The notes under the pieces are model-generated. The model did not search any database. It was given only the letters and a program-made list of their open reading frames with translations, and was not told where the DNA came from. The translations under genes were made by a program, and so were the position numbers. Below are positions 42,861 to 51,277 of a stretch of 64,000 bases of DNA, in pieces; position 1 is the stretch's first letter; each line of letters begins with the position of its first letter. This DNA comes from Clavibacter sepedonicus. Its GTDB lineage: Bacteria > Actinomycetota > Actinomycetes > Actinomycetales > Microbacteriaceae. Location of the stretch: the NCBI RefSeq assembly GCF_000069225.1, contig NC_010408.1, positions 1-64,000 of the forward strand. Reading direction: 5' to 3'.

Positions 42861-43928
42861 TGTACTCGGCCATGACGTTGGTGACACTTCGGGGCGTGTG
42901 AAGAGGCCTCCTGGCTTGATGGAGCTGTTCAGTTCAACCATCGCCAGGAGGCCTCGATGTCCCACGGTAATGCTCGTCTGACGGTTCACGGGAGGGTTCT
43001 CCTCGTGCGGCGGGTGGTGGAGGATCGTCGGCCGGTCGCGCACGTCGCGCGGGAGCTGGGGGTGTCGCGGCAGTGCGCGCATCGATGGGTGAACCGGTTC
43101 CGTGCCGAGGGGCTGCGAGGGCTGACGGATCGGTCATCGCGGCCCCGGTCAGTACCGAGGCGAACGAGCCCGGAGCGGGAACGGGCCGTGCTGGAAGCGC
43201 GGGCCCAGTTGCGGGCGGGTCCTGCGCGGCTGGCGCCGGTGACAGGTGTTCCATCCCGTACGATCTCCCGCATCCTGCGCCGGCACGGGGCGCCGCCGTT
43301 GGCATGGTTGGACCCCGTCACCGGGGCCGTGATCCGGGCATCCCGGTCAACGGCGCACCGGTATGAGCACGAGCATCCGGGTGATCTGATCCACGTGGAC
43401 GTGAAGAAGCTCGGGAGGATCCCGGACGGAGGCGGCTGGCGGGTCCACGGGCGCAGCGAGCAGGTCCGCGGCCGCGGGATCGGGTTCGATTACGTCCATG
43501 CCGCGGTCGATGACCACACCCGTCTCGCCTACGCGGAGATCCATCCCGATGAGAAAGGCGCGACCGCGGCCGGGTTCCTGACCCGCGCAGCGGCGTACTT
43601 CGCCGGGCATGGGATCACCCGGATCGAGCGGGTCATCACGGACAACGCGTTCGCCTACCGGCACTCGACCGCGTTCAAGAACGCCGTCCAGGACCTGGGC
43701 GCGCGGCAGAAGTTCATCCGCCCGCACTGCCCCTGGCAGAACGGCAAGGTCGAGCGCTTCAACCGGACCCTCGCGACCGAGTGGGCCTACCGGCAACCCT
43801 TCACCAGCAACCAACACCGCGCCGACGCGCTTGACCCCTTCATCGAGCACTACAACACTGAACGGATCCACTCGAGCCACGGGCTCACGCCCGCGGCCCG
43901 AGTGTCACCAACGTCATGACCCAGTACA
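42861..43928 (+). mobile_element. IS481-family insertion sequence B
   Basis: A 1068-bp element with ends TGTACTCGGCCATGACGTTG (left) and TGTACTGGGTCATGACGTTG (right, reverse complement), continuing GTGACACT. Target sites are GCTAGC on the left and GCTAGA on the right, matching NCTAGN with one changed outer base. It is a different element from A, with a similar transposase. Confidence 0.9.
42957..43919 (+). CDS. IS481-family transposase (element B)
   Basis: A 320-residue DDE transposase. The N-terminal HTH (RPVAHVARELGVSRQCAHRW) is followed by catalytic regions GDLIHVDVKKLGRIPDGGG, VITDNAFAYRHSTAF and CPWQNGKVERFNRTLATEWA. It closely parallels element A but is clearly diverged. The stop at 43917-43919 lies inside the element. 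Intact, so possibly mobile. Confidence 0.92.
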   Translation: MSHGNARLTVHGRVLLVRRVVEDRRPVAHVARELGVSRQCAHRWVNRFRAEGLRGLTDRSSRPRSVPRRTSPERERAVLEARAQLRAGPARLAPVTGVPSRTISRILRRHGAPPLAWLDPVTGAVIRASRSTAHRYEHEHPGDLIHVDVKKLGRIPDGGGWRVHGRSEQVRGRGIGFDYVHAAVDDHTRLAYAEIHPDEKGATAAGFLTRAAAYFAGHGITRIERVITDNAFAYRHSTAFKNAVQDLGARQKFIRPHCPWQNGKVERFNRTLATEWAYRQPFTSNQHRADALDPFIEHYNTERIHSSHGLTPAARVSPTS

Positions 43929-44155
43929 GCTAGAGCACCGAGTGGGTCAAATTCGCAGCCGACGTCGAAGAGCACAGCGCACGCCAGGAGGCTCCGACCC
44001 GCCAGCGCGGCTTGGCCGGCCCTGCCATCCGCGCAGCGCAGGTCGGTGCGCTCGCCGCATCGCTGGCGCGCCATGCGCAGGAAGACCTGGCCGGGCGGCT
44101 AGGGACCGCGGGTGAGACGAGCTCCAGCAGCACGTCATGCCCGCTTCGCGACACC
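43929..44155. other. Intergenic stretch with promoter block and possible gene remnant
   Basis: Holds TTTGACCCACT on the minus strand at 43941-43951, the displaced block 1 of the shared motif. The plus strand could encode EWVKFAADVEEHSARQEAPT, and a later stretch reads RAAQVGALAASLARHAQEDL with normal codon bias. This might be a fragment of an older gene, but no start or full domain is present. Confidence 0.45.
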
Positions 44156-45100
44156 CTAGCCCGTTGGCGCGTCCGCATTGGCTCGAGCCGCAAGAACCTG
44201 CCGGATTTGCTCGAGTATTCGGAAGTAGCGGGGCGCGGCCATGAAGAGGACTGCGCAGCCCGCTTCGCCGAATGCGGGCTCTCTATCGTCGTCAAAAACG
44301 CCGATGGGGTGGAGCCCATAGTTTCGGAGATCACGCAGATGGGCAGCCTGTGCGCGCAGGTCATTGAGCTGCTGAGCATTCCAGGCTCGTGTGCGCTGTA
44401 TTGAGTCGGCGGTCCGCTCGATGACTTTTGCTGCATTGGTGCCCGACTTTACGAGGTCAGCCAGTTGCGCATCGTCAGCAATATATCCGCCAAGTTTGAA
44501 CCAGGCCGCTTCGCTGGCAGCGGCCAGGAGATCAGTTGCCGCGATGAATAGTCCTTTGTGGAAGCATCGAATGGCTTCAGCGAGAACCTGAACGCCCCGG
44601 GGACCCAGAAGCTCGGGCAGCTCCTCGGGCAGGGTGACATTGGCGAGTGCGGATCGGTGCGCCGGAGACGCTGCGCTCTTCCACCTACCAGCCTGCGGGA
44701 ATTGGGCGTAGTGGTGCTCGTAGTCGAACGATGTGGTTCCGCTCGAGTTCTGGACGTATACGGATCCGACTGCAGGAGCGTTTCCGTTTGCCTCGACGGG
44801 CAGCAGCGCCCCTTCGGCCACCAGTTGAGCAAAGACTTCACGGAGCGCGTAGTTGATTCGTTCCTGCTGCAGCAACGGGTCGGACTTATTGAGACCCAGA
44901 AGATGACCATGCGTGCCCTCGAAGTCAACGCGTCCGTCGTTTTTCCAAGTAAGACCATGAGCGCGAAGCATGTCGGCGCGGATTTGAACGAATGATGCGG
45001 AGTCAGCCTTGTCGAGATTACGCATGATGCATTCACGGGCCTCGAGTAGGTCCGTGGCAGTGGGCCGTACCGCTCTGGCGGCGATCTCCGAGTGCTCCAT
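44156..45100 (-). CDS. Unknown protein with a HEPN-like RNYGLH motif
   Basis: A 314-residue protein of lower G+C. The C-terminal region, HLRDLRNYGLHPIGVFDDD, contains R-x4-H, the catalytic signature of HEPN RNases, preceded by helices (LFIAATDLLAAASEAAWFKL) fitting a HEPN bundle. The N-terminal part is not recognised. HEPN proteins act as toxins or effectors in many defence systems. It is divergent from the DUF3800 gene at 45181; the pair may be a unit. Confidence 0.55.
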   Translation of the reverse strand: MEHSEIAARAVRPTATDLLEARECIMRNLDKADSASFVQIRADMLRAHGLTWKNDGRVDFEGTHGHLLGLNKSDPLLQQERINYALREVFAQLVAEGALLPVEANGNAPAVGSVYVQNSSGTTSFDYEHHYAQFPQAGRWKSAASPAHRSALANVTLPEELPELLGPRGVQVLAEAIRCFHKGLFIAATDLLAAASEAAWFKLGGYIADDAQLADLVKSGTNAAKVIERTADSIQRTRAWNAQQLNDLRAQAAHLRDLRNYGLHPIGVFDDDREPAFGEAGCAVLFMAAPRYFRILEQIRQVLAARANADAPTG

Positions 45101-45180
45101 GATCGAAACCTAGCCCACGGCAGACAGGAGCGGGCGCCGAGGTTCGCGAACAGATGTGCGTGCGGTGCCATGATGAGCGG

Positions 45181-45879
45181 GTGCTGCTTGCCTACCTGGA
45201 CGAGTCCTATACCGACGATCGTTACTACATCGTGGCCTTCATCATCGATGAGGCTGATCTCGGACTCCTCGAGGAGGCACGGGGCCGGATGGATGACTTC
45301 ATCGCTGGCTTCGGGATCTCGCGCGGGACCGAGATGCACGCGCACTCGTTGATGACAGGTCGTGATGGGTTCGAGCCCGTATCGAAGGCCGTCCGTGCGC
45401 GCATTCGGATCATGCAGCAGTGGATGACGGAGCTGGCCGGCCTCCCGGCGGTGGTCGTCGTGCGGGGTGTCGATGTTCCTCGACTGAACGCCCGGTACAA
45501 GTACCCCGACCCGCCGCACCGAGTCGTGCTGCAGCACATTCTGGAGGACGTGAACGCGTACGCGCGGCAACGCGTGACGACGGTGCGCATCGTGGCCGAT
45601 GAGGTGCCCGGCCAGGTGGCGCACGCCGAGGACATGGTCAGATACCAGATCGCGGGGACACCCGGGTACAAGAGCAGCACGCTGCAGGCAGTCGTCCCGC
45701 CGCTAGCCTTCGAGGATTCGGCCAGCATGCCGGGCTTACAGGCCGCGGATGGCATCGCCTACCTCTACCGCCGCCTCGACGCTCACACGGAGACAGATCC
45801 GCGCGTCGCGAAGTCGGTGCGCGCGCTCTGGCAGACGCTCGAGCCGGTCATCTACAAGGTCTGGCGCTGGGACCCCTAA
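45181..45879 (+). CDS. DUF3800-domain protein
   Basis: A 232-residue protein, starting at GTG 45181. LLAYLDESYTDDRYYIVAFI at the N-terminus and FEDSASMPGLQAADGIAYLY near the C-terminus are the DUF3800 hallmarks (an RNase H-like fold with conserved acidic residues); TEMHAHSLMTG is the E-x-H element. CATGAT lies seven bases before the GTG, so the message may be leaderless. DUF3800 proteins often sit in mobile or defence contexts, with unknown activity. A terminator hairpin follows. Confidence 0.75.
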   Translation: MLLAYLDESYTDDRYYIVAFIIDEADLGLLEEARGRMDDFIAGFGISRGTEMHAHSLMTGRDGFEPVSKAVRARIRIMQQWMTELAGLPAVVVVRGVDVPRLNARYKYPDPPHRVVLQHILEDVNAYARQRVTTVRIVADEVPGQVAHAEDMVRYQIAGTPGYKSSTLQAVVPPLAFEDSASMPGLQAADGIAYLYRRLDAHTETDPRVAKSVRALWQTLEPVIYKVWRWDP

Positions 45880-45885
45880 CGCACG

Positions 45886-45911
45886 AAAACCTCGCGCAAG
45901 GCGAGGTCTTC
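45886..45911 (+). terminator. Terminator after the DUF3800 gene
   Basis: ACCTCGC/GCGAGGT stem with a 5-base loop (45889-45907), preceded by AAAA and followed by CTT. Located 10 bp after the stop. Confidence 0.7.
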
Positions 45912-46180
45912 GGCAGACAACGTTCCGGATACCGGCCCGTCGTGTACACGATCATACTCACGCTTACTAGGTAGGCACTACCCCGATCGCAGGGCCCCCG
46001 AGCGTCGCTCACACACATCCAGACCGGCCGCTACGAGCGCTTGTTCCTGCTCCCCTGCGCGTCCGCGGGCCGCGCCGGCGCCCCGACCGCGACGCGAGAA
46101 GAGCACAACGGGATCCGCATCCACGGGGAAGATCCCGCCCCCCTCATGTACCAGGCGAGCGCTCGCCGCGACTCGCGCGC
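45912..46180. other. Intergenic region without a supported gene
   Basis: About 270 bp between converging genes. Short open frames exist in both directions but lack ribosome-binding sites. TACTAGGTAGGCACTAC near 45965 is a weak inverted repeat. Nothing else recognised. Confidence 0.4.
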
Positions 46181-47506
46181 TCATCGAAGGTCGAGTTCGA
46201 TCAGTTCATTCAGATTCCAGGTGACGCCCGTGGTGTTCAGCACCAGCTCCGTTTCCTGCACTCCTGACCTCTCTCCTGAGGAGATCTGCACGGTGGCGCG
46301 TCTTGGTGCGTACCGCTCCTCCTCGAGTGACGCTTGATTAACACAGGCTAGGAGAACGAATGTAGGCGTTGTGGTTGACTCTGAGGCGTGAAGCGCGCCT
46401 ATTCGAAATGTGATCTGTCGTCCGCCAGGCGCGACTTCGACACCTTTTTGCATGAGCCCGAAGTCACTGGCCCTCAGCAACGACGCCTGGTGATGCATCA
46501 TGGGCATGTTGGCAAAGGCATCACTTGGACTTGGTGGTGCGGGCCTGTCTGGCAGGTCGCCGTCTACGTCAATAGCCTCCTCAAATGCTCGCACGTCCCC
46601 CTCTACCTGAAGGCGAATCATCACGTCACTCATTGGATGACTTGTTGTATTCGTTACCCGCAGGCGTAGTTCACCTTGTCGTCGCTCGAGAGCAGAGTGA
46701 ATAACATGATCTGGTAACGCCTGCCGTAGGTCGAATAGGTATTGCGTCCGAGCGTTCCTGTAATCCGATTCTGTCCTGCCGTCAATGCGGTTGTGCGCGG
46801 ACAGCATGCCCGCACCACTTGTGGACGTTTTACGTTTGATTTTGAGTGCTTCACGCTCGCGGTCGATCACTTTGTCGATGAGGTCCGAGTCGACTTCGAT
46901 TATCTGAATAGCGCCCTTGATGTTTGGCTCCACCTCGATTCCGCTGATGGCGGCGGGGCCGGCGGATCCGGCGAGGAGGCGGTGCTCAAGGGCTCTGAGG
47001 TCGGCGACATTCATGGGAGCCGATCGGGCCTGATGCCGCACGAACACCGTTCCTGCGTGATAGGAACCAGATTCTTTTACGAGCGGATGTAGGCGATCTC
47101 CATCAGATGGCGGCTCCACGGTGATGACCAAGGCGGTGGATCCGTCGATGCGGACCGTGTGACCTGTCCAGGTGGGGCCTTCTGGTCCCGTGTACCGCTG
47201 GACCCACGGCTCCAGGTCCGCCATGTCTGGGACTTCTAGGTCGTGCATGTGCCCCGGTTCTGCGCCGATGACCATGTACCCGCAGCCGTTGAAGTAGGCC
47301 TTCGCCAGCTCGACGGGTCGGTTGGACATGGCCAGGATGCACTTGGCGATGCTGAAGTGCGCTTCCTTCGTCTTGAGGTCGAGGTTCCCTTTCCACTCCA
47401 CGTAGTGCTGCTCGTCGGCGTCGTGGGCGTCGAGTACGGCCTGCACGAGGTTGCGAAGGTGGGGTGACGATCGCAGTTGTTGCGTCGTGTCGATGTTCAG
47501 GGGCAC
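46181..47506 (-). CDS. AlbA_2 (Schlafen-like) domain protein
   Basis: A 441-residue protein of lower G+C. The N-terminal third has YVEWKGNLDLKTKEAHFSIAKC (first 20: YVEWKGNLDLKTKEAHFSIA), then MSNRPVELAKAYFNGCGYMV and VIGAEPG, matching AlbA_2/Schlafen-like domains (E-x-K ... NTxGGxLxIG), which bind nucleic acid and can be RNases. HTVRIDGSTALVITVEPPSD continues the domain. The C-terminal two thirds are beta-rich and unassigned. In a likely defence island with the HEPN-like and DUF3800 genes. Confidence 0.7.
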   Translation of the reverse strand: MPLNIDTTQQLRSSPHLRNLVQAVLDAHDADEQHYVEWKGNLDLKTKEAHFSIAKCILAMSNRPVELAKAYFNGCGYMVIGAEPGHMHDLEVPDMADLEPWVQRYTGPEGPTWTGHTVRIDGSTALVITVEPPSDGDRLHPLVKESGSYHAGTVFVRHQARSAPMNVADLRALEHRLLAGSAGPAAISGIEVEPNIKGAIQIIEVDSDLIDKVIDREREALKIKRKTSTSGAGMLSAHNRIDGRTESDYRNARTQYLFDLRQALPDHVIHSALERRQGELRLRVTNTTSHPMSDVMIRLQVEGDVRAFEEAIDVDGDLPDRPAPPSPSDAFANMPMMHHQASLLRASDFGLMQKGVEVAPGGRQITFRIGALHASESTTTPTFVLLACVNQASLEEERYAPRRATVQISSGERSGVQETELVLNTTGVTWNLNELIELDLR

Positions 47507-47570
47507 GTCGCCATCGTCTCAGAGCACAGGCTCGGCGTCTGCGGGTGAAGCGGGGTGAGCGGTGGCGGGA

Positions 47571-48200
47571 CTACACGGGGCCCGTGAACAGGAGCAGGAT
47601 CCCGATCCCCGCGAGGGTGATGGCGGGTCCGTGAGCTCGGCCGCCGGTGCGTCCGAGCCCGGTGAAGTGCTCGACGATGCGCTGTATCGCGCCGATCGTG
47701 AACGCGATGGGCAGGAGGTAGATCGCTGCCCAGCCGGCGTAGATGGCGATCGAGAGGGCGAGTGCGCCGGCGTACTTGACGTCGCCGTAGCCCATCCATT
47801 TCGCGAGGCAGCAGCCGAGGTAGAGCAGGCTGGTGATGCCGGCGGCGCCGAGCGGTACGAGGGCTTGCGTGGCGTCGCCGGTCAGGATGCCTAGGCCGAT
47901 CGCTTGGACCAGGCCGACGACGGCGAGAGGCCCGACGAGGCGGTTGGGGAGCCGCAGCGTGCGGACGTCGATGACGGCGAGGGTGCCGGCGAATGCGGCC
48001 ACGATCACGACCAGCGTCACCGCGTGCGCCCGGTGGTCGGGGGTCGTGGCGTAGAGGGGCAGGATCCCGGCGCTGAGCGCGCCGGCGCCCACGAGGCTCC
48101 ACCGGTTGACGCGGGGCGCTGCGGGGAGGGCCACGGTCGCGGTCGCGTCCTCGAGGGGCACGCGTGCGTCCTCGAGGGGCGCGTGTGCGTCCGTGGCCAC
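47571..48200 (-). CDS. cpaA: Prepilin peptidase (TadV/CpaA, A24 family)
   Basis: A 209-residue membrane protein with about six helices. The two catalytic aspartates are in IDVRTLRLPNRLVG and GYGDVKYAGALAL (the GxGD motif). It cuts and may methylate Flp-type prepilins and TadE-type pseudopilins. It is the last gene of the Tad operon, 13 bp downstream of the LysM-BTAD gene stop. Confidence 0.88.
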   Translation of the reverse strand: MATDAHAPLEDARVPLEDATATVALPAAPRVNRWSLVGAGALSAGILPLYATTPDHRAHAVTLVVIVAAFAGTLAVIDVRTLRLPNRLVGPLAVVGLVQAIGLGILTGDATQALVPLGAAGITSLLYLGCCLAKWMGYGDVKYAGALALSIAIYAGWAAIYLLPIAFTIGAIQRIVEHFTGLGRTGGRAHGPAITLAGIGILLLFTGPV

Positions 48201-48213
48201 TCCCCCAGCTCCT

Positions 48214-51200
48214 CTACTGCTGCCGGTCGCCGGCGGTGACGAGGTCCTGGGTCTCGTCGTCGAGCTCGTAGTCGGGATCCGTGCCGCTGACGCGCGCGTA
48301 CATGGCGTCGACGATGCGCCGGAACTCGTCCGTGTCGCCGGTCTGCATCGCGGCGCGGAGCTCGGTACGCCACCCTGCCTCGTTCAGCGGGTCGACCGAC
48401 TGCGCGACCCGCGCGGCGAAGCGGGCCTGGTCGCTGTCACGCTCATCCAGCGCACGCCGGCCGAGCTCGTCGGCGGCGTCCATGACGGCCGCGATCATCT
48501 CTTCGAGCGGGATCGAGATCCACTGCCACCAGCGGACGGTGTTGCATCCGCTGAACGGCTGCCCGCGGACGAGCTTGATAGCCCGGACCAGGTCCTCGTT
48601 CGACGTGCGGCTCAGGTCCGGTCCGATGAGGTCGCGGAAGTCGTCCCAGTCGCTGCGGATCGCGGGGTGCAGCGTGTAGCCCTGGTGGTTGACGTTCTCC
48701 GGCAGCAGGAGCTCCCCGGTCGGGGAGTGCCCGAGCGCGAGGCGCACCTTCTTCGCGAGCCCGCGCTGGTTGTTGGAGGCGTCCTTGGTGTCCGGCCAGA
48801 AGGCCATCTGCAGCTGACGGCCCTCGACTCGGCCGTTCAGCAGCAGGTACGCCATGAGCTCCACGCCGCGGCCGGGCATCGCGTCTTCGTCGGCTAGGTG
48901 CAGCGCGTCGACCGGGCCCAGCAGGCGCACGTACGGCGCCGGCCAGCTCGGCGACTCCTCTACGACCTCGTCCTCGGCCGCGGTGGTGTCCGCGGCCGCG
49001 GCCGCTGCGGGGAGCTCCTCGTCCGGAGCCTCGGCCACCGCCTGCGTCGGTGCCTCGTCCTGGTCATGGAGCACGACGTCCACGGCGTCCGGGGCGTCCG
49101 CGGGCACCTCGGTGGGAGCGTCGGCCACGACGTCGACGTGCGCCTCCTCCGTCGACGCGTCCGCGAGCACGGTGGCCGTGGCCGGGATCTCGTCGACGCG
49201 AGCGGGAGCGGGGACGGACTCGTGCTGGGTGGTGTCGAACAGCTGCTGGATCAGGCGCAGCTCCTCGCCGTCTAGGAGCTGCGGGGCGAACGGGAGCGGC
49301 GGCATTGCGCCGCCGGCCGAGACCAGCTGCGCGCTCGTCCGGGAGCTGAGCTCGATGGTGGATCCGCGGGCGACGGTCGCCCCGTTGGACACGGTCGCGA
49401 CGCCCAGGCGCGGGATCCGGTCGACGAGCTCCGCGAGCTCGGTCTGCTTCTCCTCCGAGGGCACCTCCGCGAGGATCACGATGTGCGGCGCCCACGACTC
49501 CGCCTCGGTCGCGTGCACGCGGCCTGCGTGGACACCACCGATGCCGTAGGACGCGAGCGCGTGCTCGCGCTCCTGCAGGTCGTGGCGGATGTTCCGCACA
49601 AGCGCGTCGACGTCGTCGACGTGCTGCACCCGGAACCGGTTGAGGTCGCGGGCGAGCCCGTGCGGCATCCCCACGAGGGTGACCTGGATCTGGTCGGACC
49701 ACGGGTTCTCGGCGAGCTCCACCGCCATGGCGTTCAACAGGCCGCGCGCGGTGGCGTCGTCGCCGGTGATGTTCAGGGATCCGATCTGCTCGAGATCGAG
49801 CATGAGGACGCCGTCGCGCTCGTCGACGCCGATCGTGATCAGGGCCGGGTACGGCGACACGGAATCCCTGCTGGGCGTCAGCGCCGTCCCCGGGGTGATG
49901 ACCCACGCGGTTCCGTCCGGGTGCGCCTTCACGAACGGGGCCGGGAGCTCCGCGGGACCGGTGAGGTACAGCGCGATCTCCGACTTCTCCAGGCGCAGGG
50001 CGAACAGCTCCGGCAACGCGCTGCCGGTGTCCTCAGCCCAGATCTGCAGACCACGCAGCGCGTTGTCGATGTCGGTGATCCCGAGCGGGTCCTCCACCAT
50101 CCGCAGCTCTAGCTCGAGTTCGCTCGCCGGCTTCTGCGGCATCGCGATCCGAGTCCCCGGCTGACGCTTCCGACGCTGCATCTGGCGCCGACGACCCAAC
50201 GCGGCCAGCAACGCCGCGGCCAGCAACGCGCCGATGCCGCCCGCTGTCGTGAGCGGAATGCTCAGGTCGACGTCGTCCGAAGCGGTGGCGCCGGCGCTCG
50301 CCGCAGCATCGACGGGCGGTGCGGGCGCGGCGGCGGCTGGTGCCGGCGCGGCGGACGGCGCCGCGGCAGGCGCCTCGGTCTCGGTCTGGGTGGACGGCGC
50401 CGCGTCCTGGACGGTGGCGCCGCCGCCCCCAGCGCCTCCGGCGAGGTCGGAGGGGGCTCCGACGTCGGCGGTGGACGAGGACGACGTCGACGCGGCCGCG
50501 CCGCTGGTGCTGCCGGCGTCCGGTGCGGGCGCGGCAGCCGGCTCAGGCGTCGGGGCGGGCTGGGGCGCGGCGACGCCCGGGATGACGAGCTGCCAGCCCG
50601 GGAGGATGCGGTCGGGGTTGCTGAGGTGGGCGCCGCCGGGCTGGGTGATGCCGGCGGAGGCCTTGTAGATGTCGACGTCGCGGGCGCCGTCGCCGTAGTA
50701 GTGCTCGGCGAGGTCCCAGAGCGTGTCGCCGTGCACGACCGTGTGCTGGACGTCGACGGTGGCCGGCGCCGCGGCGACCGGTGCCGGAGACGCCGCTGCG
50801 GGCGCTGCGGCCGTCGCGGTGGCGGGCGCCGTGACGGTGGCGGGCGCCTGCGGGGCGCTCGCGGTCGTGCGGGCCATGTCGCTGTGGGCGGGGGCTGCTG
50901 AAGCAGCCTGGACACCGCCGGAGCTGGCGAACATAACGAGGACGGCGGCGATCATCGTGGCCGCGAGCTGCTGCTGGCCCTTGAACGCCCAGGAGCGCTT
51001 GGTGGTGGTGCGGCCGGCGATGGATGCCGCGATCTCGAACAGCATCGGGATCGCGAACAGGGCCCACGCGACCCAGCCGACGAGGGGCAGGATCCGGGTG
51101 AGCAGGATGACGTTGCCGTAGTCCGGGGTCAGCGTGACGATGCTGTGCAGCTGGTCGGGCGTGGGGATCGGGTTGCCGGCCGCCATCAGCAGAACGGCGG

Positions 51201-51264
51201 GCACTCCCCCGATGATCGCGACGAGCGCGATCAACGAGCCGAGTCCGGTGAGGATCTTGCGCAT
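48214..51264 (-). CDS. Membrane LysM-BTAD protein of the Tad operon
   Basis: A 1016-residue protein. Two N-terminal helices (residues 5-30 and 52-78) and a third (about 98-120) lead to an Ala/Pro linker, a LysM domain (about 173-230: HTVVHGDTLWDLAEHYYGDG), a further linker, a helix near 330-350 (GIGALLAAALLAALG) and a large cytoplasmic part. The last ~250 residues are a BTAD-type helical domain as in SARP regulators (ELMAYLLLNGRVEGRQLQMA, then WPDTKDASNNQRGLAKKVR). LysM binds peptidoglycan, so this may link wall sensing to pilus assembly or transcription. Confidence 0.85.
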   Translation of the reverse strand: MRKILTGLGSLIALVAIIGGVPAVLLMAAGNPIPTPDQLHSIVTLTPDYGNVILLTRILPLVGWVAWALFAIPMLFEIAASIAGRTTTKRSWAFKGQQQLAATMIAAVLVMFASSGGVQAASAAPAHSDMARTTASAPQAPATVTAPATATAAAPAAASPAPVAAAPATVDVQHTVVHGDTLWDLAEHYYGDGARDVDIYKASAGITQPGGAHLSNPDRILPGWQLVIPGVAAPQPAPTPEPAAAPAPDAGSTSGAAASTSSSSTADVGAPSDLAGGAGGGGATVQDAAPSTQTETEAPAAAPSAAPAPAAAAPAPPVDAAASAGATASDDVDLSIPLTTAGGIGALLAAALLAALGRRRQMQRRKRQPGTRIAMPQKPASELELELRMVEDPLGITDIDNALRGLQIWAEDTGSALPELFALRLEKSEIALYLTGPAELPAPFVKAHPDGTAWVITPGTALTPSRDSVSPYPALITIGVDERDGVLMLDLEQIGSLNITGDDATARGLLNAMAVELAENPWSDQIQVTLVGMPHGLARDLNRFRVQHVDDVDALVRNIRHDLQEREHALASYGIGGVHAGRVHATEAESWAPHIVILAEVPSEEKQTELAELVDRIPRLGVATVSNGATVARGSTIELSSRTSAQLVSAGGAMPPLPFAPQLLDGEELRLIQQLFDTTQHESVPAPARVDEIPATATVLADASTEEAHVDVVADAPTEVPADAPDAVDVVLHDQDEAPTQAVAEAPDEELPAAAAAADTTAAEDEVVEESPSWPAPYVRLLGPVDALHLADEDAMPGRGVELMAYLLLNGRVEGRQLQMAFWPDTKDASNNQRGLAKKVRLALGHSPTGELLLPENVNHQGYTLHPAIRSDWDDFRDLIGPDLSRTSNEDLVRAIKLVRGQPFSGCNTVRWWQWISIPLEEMIAAVMDAADELGRRALDERDSDQARFAARVAQSVDPLNEAGWRTELRAAMQTGDTDEFRRIVDAMYARVSGTDPDYELDDETQDLVTAGDRQQ

Positions 51265-51277
51265 CAGAGGTGCCTCT

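Noticed and set aside
44012..44404. Plus-strand ORF opposite the HEPN-like gene
   Set aside because: Only its first part looks coding-like; it has no start signal and runs antisense to a better gene. Mentioned as a possible remnant only.
45912..46180. Small ORFs between the DUF3800 and AlbA_2 genes
   Set aside because: No start signals, no conserved features.
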